A stretch of 64,000 bases of DNA from JAPOXR01 sp965221935 (lineage in GTDB: Bacteria; Pseudomonadota; Alphaproteobacteria; Rhodobacterales; Rhodobacteraceae), in the NCBI GenBank assembly GCA_965221935.1, contig CBDCSZ010000064.1:1-64000 (forward strand). The letters are read 5' to 3'. Shown here piece after piece: positions 16,711 to 25,822 of this stretch. Every line of letters starts with the position of its first letter. Within the stretch, counting starts at the first letter, position 1. Made by a program: the position numbers and the translations under genes. The notes under the pieces are model-generated. The model was not told the origin of the DNA and ran no database searches. It saw only the letters and a list, made by a program, of their open reading frames with translations.

Positions 16711-18279
16711 ATGACATCAAACCGGCACGAGACACTGTTGATCATAGACTTTGGGAGTCAGGTCAGCCAACTGATCGCGCGGCGGCTGCGCGAAGCGCAT
16801 GTCTATTGCGAAATTCATCCCTGCCAAAATGTCACTGAAGCATTCATCCTCGAACAGCGCCGTCCGAAAGCGATCATTCTGTCAGGCGGACCAAGCAGCG
16901 TCGCCGACCATAACGCTCCATTGCCGCCGGAAGCCATTTACCGGATGGGAATTCCGGTTCTCGGCATCTGTTACGGCCAGCAGGCGATGATCCAGCAGCT
17001 GGGCGGCCGCGTCGAACAGGGCCACAACCGGGAATTCGGCCGCGCCACAGTCAGCCTGTCGGATCGCAACGGCATGTGCGGCCTGCTTGACGGTCTGTTC
17101 GCTGACGGAAGCGAAACCGTCTGGATGTCGCACGGTGACCGCGTGACCAGGCTTGCCCCGGGATTTGAGGTTATTGCCGGCTCTGAAAATGCGCCGATGG
17201 CCGTGGTGGCGGATCATTCCCGAAATTTTTTCGGCGTCCAGTTTCATCCTGAAGTTCATCATACGCCAAATGGATCGCGACTGCTCCGCAACTTCGCCGG
17301 ACTGGCCGGATTCAGAGGCGACTGGACCATGGCATCCTTCTGCGATCGCGCAATTGAAAAGCTGCGGCGCGAAATCGGCGGATCGCGCGTCATCTGCGGA
17401 TTGTCCGGCGGTGTGGATTCGGCGGTGACAGCGGCCCTGATCCATCACGCGGCGCCGGACCGGCTGACATGTGTCTTCGTCGACCATGGTCTGCTGCGAG
17501 AGGGTGAGGCGGACGAGGTGGCGCGGATGTTTCGTGAAAGTTTCAACATTCCGCTGGCGCCTGTTGACGCATCCGAGAAATTTCTCTCGGCGCTCGATGG
17601 GATCAGCGATCCGGAGGGCAAGCGCAAAACCATTGGCCGCCTGTTCATTGAAGTGTTCAGGGAGCAGGCCGGTCTGTCCGGCGGGGCGGCTTTTCTTGCT
17701 CAGGGCACGCTCTATCCCGATGTCATCGAATCGGTCAGTTTTGGCGGCGGACCGTCGGCCACCATCAAGTCCCACCACAATGTCGGCGGGCTGCCCGACC
17801 AACTCGGTCTCGATCTCATCGAACCGCTGCGCGAGCTTTTCAAGGATGAGGTCCGGGAACTGGGCCGCGAATTGGGACTGCCCTCCGGTTTTTTGAACCG
17901 GCACCCGTTTCCCGGACCGGGCCTGGCCATCCGTTGCCCGGGAGTCGTGACACGCGAAAAACTGTCGATTCTGCGGCAGGCGGACGCGGTGTTTCTGGAA
18001 CAGATCGAAGCGCACGGGATTTACGATTCTATCTGGCAGGCCTTTGCCGCACTGCTTCCGGTGCGCTCTGTGGGCGTTATGGGTGACAACAGGACTTTCG
18101 AATACGTCTGCTCGTTGCGGGCTGTCACCAGCGTCGATGGCATGACCGCCGACTACTATCGTTTCAGCCACGAATTCCTGGCGGAAACGGCATCGAGGAT
18201 TGTCAATGAAGTGCGGGGGATCAATCGGGTTCTCTACGATATCACCTCAAAGCCGCCGGGCACGATCGAGTGGGAATAG
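16711..18279 (+). CDS. guaA: GMP synthase (glutamine-hydrolysing)
   Basis: A 522-residue two-domain enzyme that aminates XMP to GMP. The N-terminal class I glutamine amidotransferase domain has its nucleophile Cys in VLGICYGQQAM and the His-Glu pair in GVQFHPEVHHT. The ATP-pyrophosphatase domain has the PP-loop CGLSGGVDSAVTAALIH, and the C-terminal dimerisation domain ends RVLYDITSKPPGTIEWE, the family's usual terminus. I chose ATG 16711 because MTSNRHETLLIIDFGSQVSQ matches family N-termini; the frame is open further upstream only through the duplicated intergenic DNA. It is divergent from mttB. Confidence 0.97.
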   Translation: MTSNRHETLLIIDFGSQVSQLIARRLREAHVYCEIHPCQNVTEAFILEQRRPKAIILSGGPSSVADHNAPLPPEAIYRMGIPVLGICYGQQAMIQQLGGRVEQGHNREFGRATVSLSDRNGMCGLLDGLFADGSETVWMSHGDRVTRLAPGFEVIAGSENAPMAVVADHSRNFFGVQFHPEVHHTPNGSRLLRNFAGLAGFRGDWTMASFCDRAIEKLRREIGGSRVICGLSGGVDSAVTAALIHHAAPDRLTCVFVDHGLLREGEADEVARMFRESFNIPLAPVDASEKFLSALDGISDPEGKRKTIGRLFIEVFREQAGLSGGAAFLAQGTLYPDVIESVSFGGGPSATIKSHHNVGGLPDQLGLDLIEPLRELFKDEVRELGRELGLPSGFLNRHPFPGPGLAIRCPGVVTREKLSILRQADAVFLEQIEAHGIYDSIWQAFAALLPVRSVGVMGDNRTFEYVCSLRAVTSVDGMTADYYRFSHEFLAETASRIVNEVRGINRVLYDITSKPPGTIEWE

Positions 18280-18336
18280 TCGTCTCTGATTTCGGCAAAA
18301 CGTCTTAACCCGGATGTTTCGCAGCGCGTATCCCCG

Positions 18337-19212
18337 ATGACCGCAGGTTCAAGCCAGCCGTTCCGCGCCGCCTTCTGGATGATCGGAACCATTGTGTCTT
18401 TTTCCGCGATGGCGGTCGCCGGCCGGGAGGCCAGCGCGGAACTCGATACCTTTGAAATCATGACATATCGCTCGATTGCCGGTTTGGCGATCGTGCTGAC
18501 CTACGCCGCTGCGACCGGTGCGCTGTACGAGCTGCGCGGAGGCGCCATGCGGCTGCATTTCATCCGCAACATCACGCATTTCGCCGCCACCAATCTCTGG
18601 TTTTTCGCTGTCGCCGCGATTCCGCTGGCGCAGGTGTTTGCATTCGAGTTTGCGACGCCGCTGTGGACTGCGGCAATGGCGCCGTTTCTGTTGGGAGAAA
18701 GACTCAGCCGCCGCCGGATCGCGGCAACCGCGGCCGGATTTGCCGGCATTCTGATCATTGTTCGCCCGGGATTCATCGAAATGTCGCCGGGCGTCGGCGC
18801 GGCCGTGTTCTGCGCCGTCGGATTCGCGGCGGCTGCCATCGCGACCCGAAAACTTGTGCAGGTTCAGAGCGTCACAGCGATCCTGTTCTGGATGGTTGCG
18901 CTGCAGAGTGTTTTCAGCATCGTGTGCGCCGGCGCCGATGGCGACATCAGACTCCCCTCGCAGGCGACACTGGTGCCGCTTGCGCTGATTTCAGTCTGCG
19001 GACTGGCCGCCCACCTTTGCCTGACAAATGCCCTGAAGGTCGCCCCCGCTATCGTTGTGATGCCGCTTGACTTTGCCCGGCTCCCGGCGATCGCCGTGGT
19101 CGGGCTGTTGGTCTATGGAGAAGCGGTGAGCGTCTACATTGTCGCCGGCGCCGCCATCATCCTGTGCGCGAATTACGTCAATATCAAGCTGGCAGCCAAA
19201 GAGATTTACTGA
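18337..19212 (+). CDS. EamA/DMT-family membrane transporter
   Basis: A 291-residue inner-membrane protein with about ten hydrophobic segments in two EamA halves (residues 10-135 and 145-285). Family features are the first-half end FEFATPLWTAAMAPFLLGERL with RRRIAATAAGFAGILIIVRPG, and the second-half end ALKVAPAIVVMPLDFARLPA with GEAVSVYIVAGAAIILCANY. DMT carriers export or import small metabolites such as amino acids or nucleotides; the substrate cannot be predicted. It follows guaA by 57 bp in the same direction. Confidence 0.88.
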   Translation: MTAGSSQPFRAAFWMIGTIVSFSAMAVAGREASAELDTFEIMTYRSIAGLAIVLTYAAATGALYELRGGAMRLHFIRNITHFAATNLWFFAVAAIPLAQVFAFEFATPLWTAAMAPFLLGERLSRRRIAATAAGFAGILIIVRPGFIEMSPGVGAAVFCAVGFAAAAIATRKLVQVQSVTAILFWMVALQSVFSIVCAGADGDIRLPSQATLVPLALISVCGLAAHLCLTNALKVAPAIVVMPLDFARLPAIAVVGLLVYGEAVSVYIVAGAAIILCANYVNIKLAAKEIY

Positions 19213-19482
19213 AGCGGTCAGGCAAATCGATCTTCTGCCGGCCTTTCATCCGGCAAACCCCGCGGGCGCAATGATCCGGCACCGGCGCCGGGTCCGCGAA
19301 TCCGGATCGGTTCGACACCCGGCTGCATGCGATTCTCCGGCTCGAAGCAATGGCGGTCAAAATCAATTCGCCTGTGGCCGGCGGCGGTTGAAACCGGTTT
19401 CGCAGTCGATGAAGCCTGCAAACATATTGAAAATAACGCGTTGCATACGATATGTGCCGCAAGACAAAGATTTGGAACGGCA

Positions 19483-20343
19483 ATGATTTACGAAAGCGCC
19501 CGACAGTGGAGATCCGCTGACAGCCGCCGGCTGCTTTTGTTTGGCATGTCGGGTGTCGGCAAGACGCACCTTTCGGCGCTGCTGCGCAATACTGGAAAAT
19601 GGTTCCACTATTCAGTCGATTACCGCATTGGCACCCGCTATATGGGCGAGCACATCGTTGACAATTTCAAACGCGAGGCGATGCGGAATCCGTTTCTCGC
19701 CGATCTGCTGAAGTCGGACTCAATCTACATCGCGTCCAATATCGCCTTCGGAAATCTGGAACCGCTTTCGACCTATCTCGGCAAACCCGGAAACCGCGAA
19801 CTTGGCGGGATTCCGATCGACGAGTACCGGCGCAGGCAGAAGCTGCACCGAAATGGTGAGATTGCGGCGCTTCTCGACACATCGCACTTCATTCGCCGCG
19901 CCAAGGACCTGTACGGGTACGATCACTTTGTCTGCGACTCCGGGGGGTCGATATGTGAGGTCGTCGATCCGGAGGCAAAGGACGATCCGGTTTTGACGGC
20001 GCTGGTCCGGGAAGTGCTGCTGGTGTGGATCAAGGGCGCCCCCGGTCATTCAGAGAAGCTGGTGGCGAGATTCGATAGATCTCCGAAACCGATGTATTAC
20101 CGGTCGACATTTCTTGATGCGGAATGGGACTTCTATTTGGCGCGGAATGCAACGCCGGCGGGCGCGGTGGACCCGAATTCGTTTGCTCGCTGGATCTATC
20201 AGCGCGCGCTTGAGAGCCGGCGGCCTCGCTATGCGGCGATGGCCAAAAACTGGGGCATCGCGGTCGACGCCGAAGACATAGCCGCCGCACAAAGCGCGGA
20301 CGACATTATCGACCTTGTCGCCGATGCGCTTGATCGACATTGA
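19483..20343 (+). CDS. P-loop ATPase of unknown role
   Basis: A 286-residue cytoplasmic protein with a near-N-terminal P-loop, LLLFGMSGVGKTHLSALLR (residues 15-33). This is followed by the conserved stretch WFHYSVDYRIGTRYMGEHIV and a central CDSGGSICEVVDPE. It resembles uncharacterised alphaproteobacterial ATPases, and I recall no characterised function. ATG 19483 is chosen because similarity-like sequence starts there; the 52 codons of open frame before it are not protein-like. It ends 24 bp before metA in the same direction, so co-transcription is likely. Confidence 0.75.
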   Translation: MIYESARQWRSADSRRLLLFGMSGVGKTHLSALLRNTGKWFHYSVDYRIGTRYMGEHIVDNFKREAMRNPFLADLLKSDSIYIASNIAFGNLEPLSTYLGKPGNRELGGIPIDEYRRRQKLHRNGEIAALLDTSHFIRRAKDLYGYDHFVCDSGGSICEVVDPEAKDDPVLTALVREVLLVWIKGAPGHSEKLVARFDRSPKPMYYRSTFLDAEWDFYLARNATPAGAVDPNSFARWIYQRALESRRPRYAAMAKNWGIAVDAEDIAAAQSADDIIDLVADALDRH

Positions 20344-20367
20344 AAAAACCATTTCGGAATTCCTGCC

Positions 20368-21288
20368 GTGCCCATCAACATTCCAGAATCGCTGCCAGCC
20401 TTCAAAGTCCTTTGTGACGAGGGGGTGATGGTCATGAGCGAAGCTGACGCGAGGCGGCAGGACATCAGACCGCTGGAAATCGGTCTGCTGAATCTGATGC
20501 CGAAGAAGATTCAAACGGAAACCCAGTTTGCCCGATTGATCGGCGCCACGCCCCTGCAGATCAACCTGACGCTCATCCGCATGACCTGGCACCAGTCAAA
20601 GACCACCGATGCCGGCCACATGGAGTCCTTTTATGAACCCTTTCAGTCAATTCGGCACCGCAAGTTTGACGGGCTGATTGTCACCGGAGCCCCGATTGAG
20701 CATTTGCCGTTTGACGAGGTGACGTATTGGGACGAGCTGCTGCAGATCATTGAATGGACGTCGGACTGCGTCCACTCGGTTTTCGGAGTCTGCTGGGGGG
20801 CAATGGCAATGCTGTGGCGCTGGCACGGAATCGACAAACTGATGCTGCGCGAAAAGGCGTTCGGCTGTTTCCACCACAAAAACCTTTACCCCGCCTCGCC
20901 TTATCTGAGAGGATTTTCCGACGAGTGCTATATACCGGTGAGCCGGTGGACCGAGGTCAGCGCCGAAGACGTGGCACGGTGCCGCGAACTCCGCGTGCTG
21001 CTTGGCTCGCCGGAAGTCGGCCCCTGTCTCATTGAAGACCTCTCACGCCGCGCGCTCTATATTTTCAACCATTTTGAATACGACACCGGCACCTTGGGCG
21101 AAGAATACAATCGCGACATGCTGAACGGAACGCCGATCAAACCGCCGAGCAACTACTATCCGAAAGACGATGCCACAATTCCGCCGCGCAACCGATGGCG
21201 CAGCCACGGCCATCTCCTTTACGGCAACTGGATCAATGAGATTTACCAGACAACGCCGTTCGATCTGGAGGCGATCAGAAATGGATGA
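20368..21288 (+). CDS. metAA: Homoserine O-acetyltransferase (MetA family)
   Basis: A 306-residue MetA-family enzyme that activates homoserine for methionine synthesis. It has the acyl-enzyme Cys in SVFGVCWGAMAML (about residue 142) and the His and Glu of IFNHFEYDTGTL (near 235-237). The specificity position after TGAPI is Glu (TGAPIEHLPFDEV). In this family Glu at position 111 goes with acetyl-CoA and Gly with succinyl-CoA, so acetylation is predicted. Length is normal. The stop overlaps the start of the TetR gene (ATGGATGA). Confidence 0.93.
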   Translation: MPINIPESLPAFKVLCDEGVMVMSEADARRQDIRPLEIGLLNLMPKKIQTETQFARLIGATPLQINLTLIRMTWHQSKTTDAGHMESFYEPFQSIRHRKFDGLIVTGAPIEHLPFDEVTYWDELLQIIEWTSDCVHSVFGVCWGAMAMLWRWHGIDKLMLREKAFGCFHHKNLYPASPYLRGFSDECYIPVSRWTEVSAEDVARCRELRVLLGSPEVGPCLIEDLSRRALYIFNHFEYDTGTLGEEYNRDMLNGTPIKPPSNYYPKDDATIPPRNRWRSHGHLLYGNWINEIYQTTPFDLEAIRNG

Positions 21289-21919
21289 CAGCGCGGCGGC
21301 GTCGGAAAAGCGCGGATACCATCACGGCAACCTGAAGCAGGCTCTGGTCAACGCGGCGCTGAAACTCATTGAAGATAAAGGTCCCCTCGCCTTCACGATC
21401 GCCGAAGCGGCAAAACATGCCGGTGTCTCCGGTGCGGCGCCCTACCGCCATTTCCGTTCGCGCGACGAACTCCTGATAGAGGCTGCGCGCCAGGGCTTTG
21501 AGATTTTTGCGGACTTGATGGAATACGCATACAATGATGGCGAACCTTCGGCGCTGACCGCGTTCGAAAACACCGGCAGGGCTTATCTCGCGTTCGCCCG
21601 AAAACATCCCGGCCATTACGTCGCGATGTTTGAGGCCGGCATTCCGTTCAATGCGGACCCGGCATTGGCGCGCGCCGCCTACCGCGCGAAGTCAGTCGTG
21701 GAAAAGGCGTCGCGGCGATTGGTGGCCCATCTGCCGCAGGACCGAATGCCGCCGTCGGCAATGGTGAGCGATCATATTTGGGCCATCAGCCACGGAATTG
21801 TGGAGCTTTTCGCGCGCGGCGGACGCGGCGACCGGTCTCCATATTCACCGGAGGACCTGCTTGAGTCTGGCGTTGGAATCTATCTCCGCGGCCTCGGTTT
21901 GGTCGCCAGCGACAGCTGA
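21281..21919 (+). CDS. TetR/AcrR-family transcriptional regulator
   Basis: A 212-residue repressor-type protein. The N-terminal TetR helix-turn-helix is clear (YHHGNLKQALVNAALKLIED, then FTIAEAAKHAGVSGAAPYRH with FRSRDELLIEAA, residues 11-70). The C-terminal ligand domain (KHPGHYVAMFEAGI, ISHGIVELFARGGRG) resembles the WHG-type effector domain. ATG 21281 overlaps the metA stop, indicating translational coupling. A perfect palindrome 57 bp after its stop (21976-21996) is a candidate operator. The ligand is unknown. Confidence 0.9.
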   Translation: MDDSAAASEKRGYHHGNLKQALVNAALKLIEDKGPLAFTIAEAAKHAGVSGAAPYRHFRSRDELLIEAARQGFEIFADLMEYAYNDGEPSALTAFENTGRAYLAFARKHPGHYVAMFEAGIPFNADPALARAAYRAKSVVEKASRRLVAHLPQDRMPPSAMVSDHIWAISHGIVELFARGGRGDRSPYSPEDLLESGVGIYLRGLGLVASDS

Positions 21920-21975
21920 AAAAAATCATTTCCCGGCCTTGACGTCTCATCGGCAGACCACATATCAGAAGTGTT

Positions 21976-21996
21976 AATGTGAATAACATTCACATT
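21976..21996. promoter_or_regulatory. Palindromic candidate operator
   Basis: AATGTGAAT-AAC-ATTCACATT is a perfect 9-bp inverted repeat with a 3-bp spacer. It lies in an AT-rich island between the TetR gene and the DUF2852 gene, about 145 bp before the latter's start. Size and symmetry suit a dimeric repressor such as the adjacent TetR protein. There is no U-run, so it is a poor terminator. Confidence 0.5.
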
Positions 21997-22140
21997 TGCA
22001 TTGTTGCTTAAGTCCGGGGCGGCCAAGCGCAGAGCATTGAGTTGGCCGCGGGCATGTCGGACACCGGCGGCGCGGCGGTCATTGCGTCACTTTGCAAGGC
22101 CATGGGAAGTGGCCCTCTGCCTTAAACGGAGAAAATTTTT

Positions 22141-22521
22141 ATGAACTCGGTCGCTAGTTTTCCCGGCTCAGTGGTTGCCTGGATCGACAATCAAGGAAAG
22201 CTTGCCTGGATTGCGCTGATGGTCCTTGGATTCATCTTCTTCTGGCCCGCGGGTCTTCTCATCCTTTTCTTTCTCATTTGGAGCAAACGCATGTTTAACG
22301 GTGACAAATCTGTCAGCAGAGCGCTCGGCAGGCGGTATCGGTTCCGCTCTTCCGGCAACGCCGCCTTCGACAATTATAAGGAACAGACCATCCAGCGTCT
22401 GGAGGACGAGCAGTCTGCGTTTGAAGAATTCCTGAAACGGCTGCGCGAAGCCAAGGACAAGGCTGAGTTTGACCAATTTCTCGCGGAACGGGCGCGGGAA
22501 GCGGAATCCCGGCCGCAATAG
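22141..22521 (+). CDS. DUF2852 membrane protein
   Basis: A 126-residue protein with one strong hydrophobic segment (IALMVLGFIFFWPAGLLILF, residues 23-42), followed by a basic stretch and a charged, probably coiled-coil C-terminus rich in Glu/Lys (residues 75-126: NYKEQTIQRLEDEQSAFEEF). This is the layout of the alphaproteobacterial DUF2852 family, of unknown function. The start has a good purine-rich site (CGGAGAAA) just upstream. Confidence 0.85.
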   Translation: MNSVASFPGSVVAWIDNQGKLAWIALMVLGFIFFWPAGLLILFFLIWSKRMFNGDKSVSRALGRRYRFRSSGNAAFDNYKEQTIQRLEDEQSAFEEFLKRLREAKDKAEFDQFLAERAREAESRPQ

Positions 22522-22541
22522 ATATCGCACCACACCCTGTT

Positions 22542-22573
22542 CACAGCCCGGGCGGCCCGCCGCCCGGGCTGTG
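22542..22573 (+). terminator. Strong GC-rich hairpin after the DUF2852 gene
   Basis: A perfect inverted repeat (CACAGCCCGGGCGG ... CCGCCCGGGCTGTG) with a 4-nt loop starts 21 bp after the DUF2852 stop. It lacks a following T run, so it may be a processing or stability element or a Rho-assisted end rather than a classic terminator. Confidence 0.55.
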
Positions 22574-22659
22574 TTGCGCAAGGACACACACCGCCGGGAA
22601 ACCAGGTTGCCGACTGCGCTGAGCCTTGTTACCTTTCAGCGTTTTCTGGAACTGGGCCC

Positions 22660-23439
22660 ATGTTTCACAGGCAAAACGAGTTTCCGGCATTTCACGTCAC
22701 CAACTCCGACGAATGCCCCTATTTGCCCGACCGCCGCGAACGCAAGATGTTCACGATTGCACACGACCGGAGCTCGGTGGCGCTGTATGACGCGCTGGCG
22801 AAAAACGGTTTCCGACGGTCGCAATACGCTCTCTACAAGCCGGCTTGCCCGAACTGCTCAGCCTGTCTGTCGGCGAGGATCAGAGCCAGCGATTTTGCCC
22901 CGACCAACAGCCAGCGGCGCATTCTCAGCCGAAACCGCCGGCTGACGCGGCGGCTGGCCCCGCCGGTCGCCGACCGGGAACAGTTTGAGCTGTTCAGGAA
23001 ATATGTCCGGCACCGTCACGATAACGGCTGCATGGCGGAAATGTCGGCCGTTGAATATATGGACATGGTGGAAGAATCCGCGGTCCGAACCTGGCTCGTG
23101 CTGTATGTTGACGCCGGCGAAACGCCGGGAGCGAACCAGGAGCTGGTTGCCGCATGCATCACCGATCACATGGATGACGGTGTCTCAATGGTCTATTCCT
23201 ACTTCGATCCCAAAAAGAGCGTGGCGTCTCTCGGAACCTACATGGTGCTCGATCATGTGAAGATTGTTCAGGCGGCGAGACAGGATCTCAAATATGTCTA
23301 TTTGGGATACTGGATTCCGAAGAGCGAAAAGATGGGTTACAAGTCCCGGTTTTCCGCGCTCGAGGTGCTCCGCAACGGTGTATGGACAGATGTCGGAAAC
23401 CCGGACGATTACACGCCGGATCGCTTCCCGCCTGTCTGA
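22660..23439 (+). CDS. bpt: Aspartate/glutamate leucyltransferase (N-end rule)
   Basis: A 259-residue aminoacyl-tRNA-protein transferase of the Ate/Bpt family, which adds Leu from Leu-tRNA to proteins with N-terminal Asp or Glu and so marks them for ClpS/ClpAP. Visible motifs: DECPYLPDRRERKMFT near the N-terminus, YKPACPNCSACLSARI with the conserved Cys residues (about 62-77), and the C-terminal GNAT-like core VYSYFDPKKSVASLGTYMVL and YVYLGYWIPKSEKMGYKSRF. The length and lack of a eukaryote-type extension favour the bacterial Bpt branch. Confidence 0.92.
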   Translation: MFHRQNEFPAFHVTNSDECPYLPDRRERKMFTIAHDRSSVALYDALAKNGFRRSQYALYKPACPNCSACLSARIRASDFAPTNSQRRILSRNRRLTRRLAPPVADREQFELFRKYVRHRHDNGCMAEMSAVEYMDMVEESAVRTWLVLYVDAGETPGANQELVAACITDHMDDGVSMVYSYFDPKKSVASLGTYMVLDHVKIVQAARQDLKYVYLGYWIPKSEKMGYKSRFSALEVLRNGVWTDVGNPDDYTPDRFPPV

Positions 23440-23449
23440 ATCGGCGCTG

Positions 23450-25801
23450 TTATCCCGCCATCAGGCCCGGAATCAGAGTCACGATCCCCGGTATCAGCCA
23501 CAGCAGAATCAAACCTAGAATCTGGATGATCACAAACGGTGTGACGCCGCGGTTGATGTGACCTGTTGTCACTTCCGGAGGCGCGACGCGGCGCAGGCAA
23601 AACAGCGCAGGCCCGTGCGGAGGTGTCAAGAGCGATGCCTGCAGACTGAATGCGATCATGATCGTGACCCACACCGGATCAAGCGCGCCGCCATAGATCA
23701 CCGGTCCCGCCAGCGGCACGGCAATGAAGATGATTTCAAGGTGTCCCAGCACGAATCCCAGGATAAACAAGACAATCATCACCGCGAGGAAGACGGCCCA
23801 TTCGCGGTCAAAACTGCGCAGGAAATCCTGAATGAAGCGTTCGCCGCCGAACGAGGCAAGCACCAGAATCAGCAGCTGCGATCCGATGAGAACAGTGAAA
23901 ATCATTGACGTGACTTTCGCCGTCTCCCGCACCACCGATGTCAGGATACGGTTCGCGAACAGCACCCAGATTGAATACAGCAGCCCGATCATGGCCGTGG
24001 AATAGGCGGCCTGGGCAACCAGGAACGCGATCCAGTCAGCGACACCGGTCCCCCCCACAGAGACACGCAGGTCAAAATTCAGCCCGGCCAGGATCAAGAC
24101 AACCACCGAGAAACCTGCTGCGATCATGATTTTGCCGGAACGGTTTTGTTCCTTCAGCGCCCGATAACCCGCAATCATGATCGCACCGGAGGCCCCGAGG
24201 GCGGCAGCCGGTGTCGGACTGGCGATGCCGGCGACAATTGAACCCAACACCGCGACGATCAATAGCAGCGGCGGAAACACGACCCTCACCAACTCGTTCC
24301 GGGACAAGGTGACGGCAGCATGCCAGCATCCGTAGAGTGTTGCCGCGCCCGGCGGCGCCAGTATCAGAAATGCCGCCCCGGACGAGGTCAGGGGCGAAAT
24401 AAACAACGCATCCGCAGCCAGCGCGCCAACAGATCCCGCCCCGCCGACGATAAGCGGCCGGATATCCGCCAACACAGATGTGCCGCGCGCCGCCGCCAGC
24501 ACGAGCGACAGCAGCAGGAACCCTGCGACCGTTCCCGAGGAAAGCGGCGCCGAATGGGCCAGTTGCCCATGCGCCGCAGCCGGCTCCGCTTCCGAAAACG
24601 CCTGGCCGCCGGCATTGCCGCCAGCAGCGTCAAGGTCCGCCTGTCTGGCCACCGACCGGTTCCATTTTTCGTCGCCGTGAAGCGCGATCATCGATTCCCG
24701 GCACTTTTCGGAAACATCGGTCCGCAGTTCCGCCGTCCCACCAACGTCAGAATGCGTTTCGGCCTCCAGACCGCGGCTGCCGACCAGCCCTGTCAGGCAC
24801 GCAGCGACAACCGCAGCAATCATGGCGGCCGGCACGCCGATGAACCACGTCAATCTGTGGCGCATCGAGACCGCCTCGCCCAGTTTGCCTACCGCCGGGA
24901 CGGGCGGCGCCTTTGTCGGATTGACGATGGCATAGAAAAACACCAGCAGCGCAAACAGCGCCGCGAGCATCAGACCTGGCAAAATCGCCGCTTGAAACAG
25001 GGTGCCGACAGAGACCGCGGCCGCCTGGCCGAGATAGGTCAGAGCATCTGAACATCCGGCTGCAACGGCCCGTGTTTCCTGAGCCGTCGAATAGATGTCG
25101 CCCGCGATCGCTCCCAACAGCACGATGACAATCGAAGGAGGTATGATCTGGCCAAGCGTTCCGGAGGCGGCGATGACGCCAGTCGCCAATTCAGGCGAAT
25201 ACCGGTTCCGAAGCATTGTCGGCAGCGACAACAGTCCCATGGTCGCAACCGCGGCGCCGACTATTCCGGTGGAGGCGGCAAGAAACGCACCGGCAACAAC
25301 CGCCGAAACCGCCAGCCCGCCGGGAAGCGGACCGAACACGCGGGCCATCGTCACCAGCAGGTCGTTGGCAATGCGCGCCCGCTCGATCGTGATTCCCATG
25401 AGGACAAACATGAGAACAGCAAGCAGAGTATCAACTGACTGGCCCGCCAGCGCCTGTTCATTGAACCGGTTCACGATCAGCGACACGCGGTTTTCCAAGG
25501 CCTGTTCCCATCCCCCTGGAAACACCGGCTGTTCGATTGTAGGCAGGTCCGGGTATCGAAACAGAGTGATATCGATGCGGGCAGCCCCATCGGCGAGCAG
25601 GGCCGCGAATTGAGGGCTGTTGGCGTCAACCGCCTCGTGAATCAGCAGCCCCGCACTGTCGAGCGCGGCAATCAGGCCAAATGAAATGACGGCCGCGCCG
25701 CCGATGGCAAAGGCGACAGGAAACCCCGACATGATCCCGCCAAACAGGCACAGGAACACTATGGCCAGACTGACTTCGACTCCGTCAAGCCCCAGAAACA
25801 A
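23450..25801 (-). CDS. dctM: TRAP transporter large permease (DctM)
   Basis: A 783-residue polytopic membrane protein, the translocating subunit of a tripartite ATP-independent periplasmic transporter driven by a sodium or proton gradient. DctM features include FGGIMSGFPVAFAIGGAAVI (residues 16-35), VLMGITIERARIANDLLVTM, GLAVSAVVAGAFLAASTGIVG and RNRYSPELATGVIAASGTLGQIIPPSIVIVLLG. Ordinary DctM proteins have about 430 residues. This belongs to a longer class and has an extra hydrophilic stretch (about residues 350-440, Ala/Glu/Asp-rich) between membrane halves. It is 21 bp after dctQ. No DctP binding protein is encoded nearby. Confidence 0.9.
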   Translation of the reverse strand: MFLGLDGVEVSLAIVFLCLFGGIMSGFPVAFAIGGAAVISFGLIAALDSAGLLIHEAVDANSPQFAALLADGAARIDITLFRYPDLPTIEQPVFPGGWEQALENRVSLIVNRFNEQALAGQSVDTLLAVLMFVLMGITIERARIANDLLVTMARVFGPLPGGLAVSAVVAGAFLAASTGIVGAAVATMGLLSLPTMLRNRYSPELATGVIAASGTLGQIIPPSIVIVLLGAIAGDIYSTAQETRAVAAGCSDALTYLGQAAAVSVGTLFQAAILPGLMLAALFALLVFFYAIVNPTKAPPVPAVGKLGEAVSMRHRLTWFIGVPAAMIAAVVAACLTGLVGSRGLEAETHSDVGGTAELRTDVSEKCRESMIALHGDEKWNRSVARQADLDAAGGNAGGQAFSEAEPAAAHGQLAHSAPLSSGTVAGFLLLSLVLAAARGTSVLADIRPLIVGGAGSVGALAADALFISPLTSSGAAFLILAPPGAATLYGCWHAAVTLSRNELVRVVFPPLLLIVAVLGSIVAGIASPTPAAALGASGAIMIAGYRALKEQNRSGKIMIAAGFSVVVLILAGLNFDLRVSVGGTGVADWIAFLVAQAAYSTAMIGLLYSIWVLFANRILTSVVRETAKVTSMIFTVLIGSQLLILVLASFGGERFIQDFLRSFDREWAVFLAVMIVLFILGFVLGHLEIIFIAVPLAGPVIYGGALDPVWVTIMIAFSLQASLLTPPHGPALFCLRRVAPPEVTTGHINRGVTPFVIIQILGLILLWLIPGIVTLIPGLMAG

Positions 25802-25822
25802 AACCGAATCCCTAAATCGAGG

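Larger units (their letters stand above)
15486..16872. repeat. 692-bp perfect tandem direct duplication
   Basis: The segment starting at 15486 (gcgggagccg) recurs at 16178 with a constant 692-bp offset, through 16180 in copy one and 16872 in copy two, sharing GCG at the junction. I saw no mismatch in the aligned lines. Each unit holds the 5' end of mttB, the divergent intergenic region and the 5' end of guaA. The outer gene copies stay intact (mttB uses unit one, guaA unit two), while the inner copies are truncated head to head. A recent slippage or recombination event, or an assembly artefact, would look the same. Confidence 0.95.
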
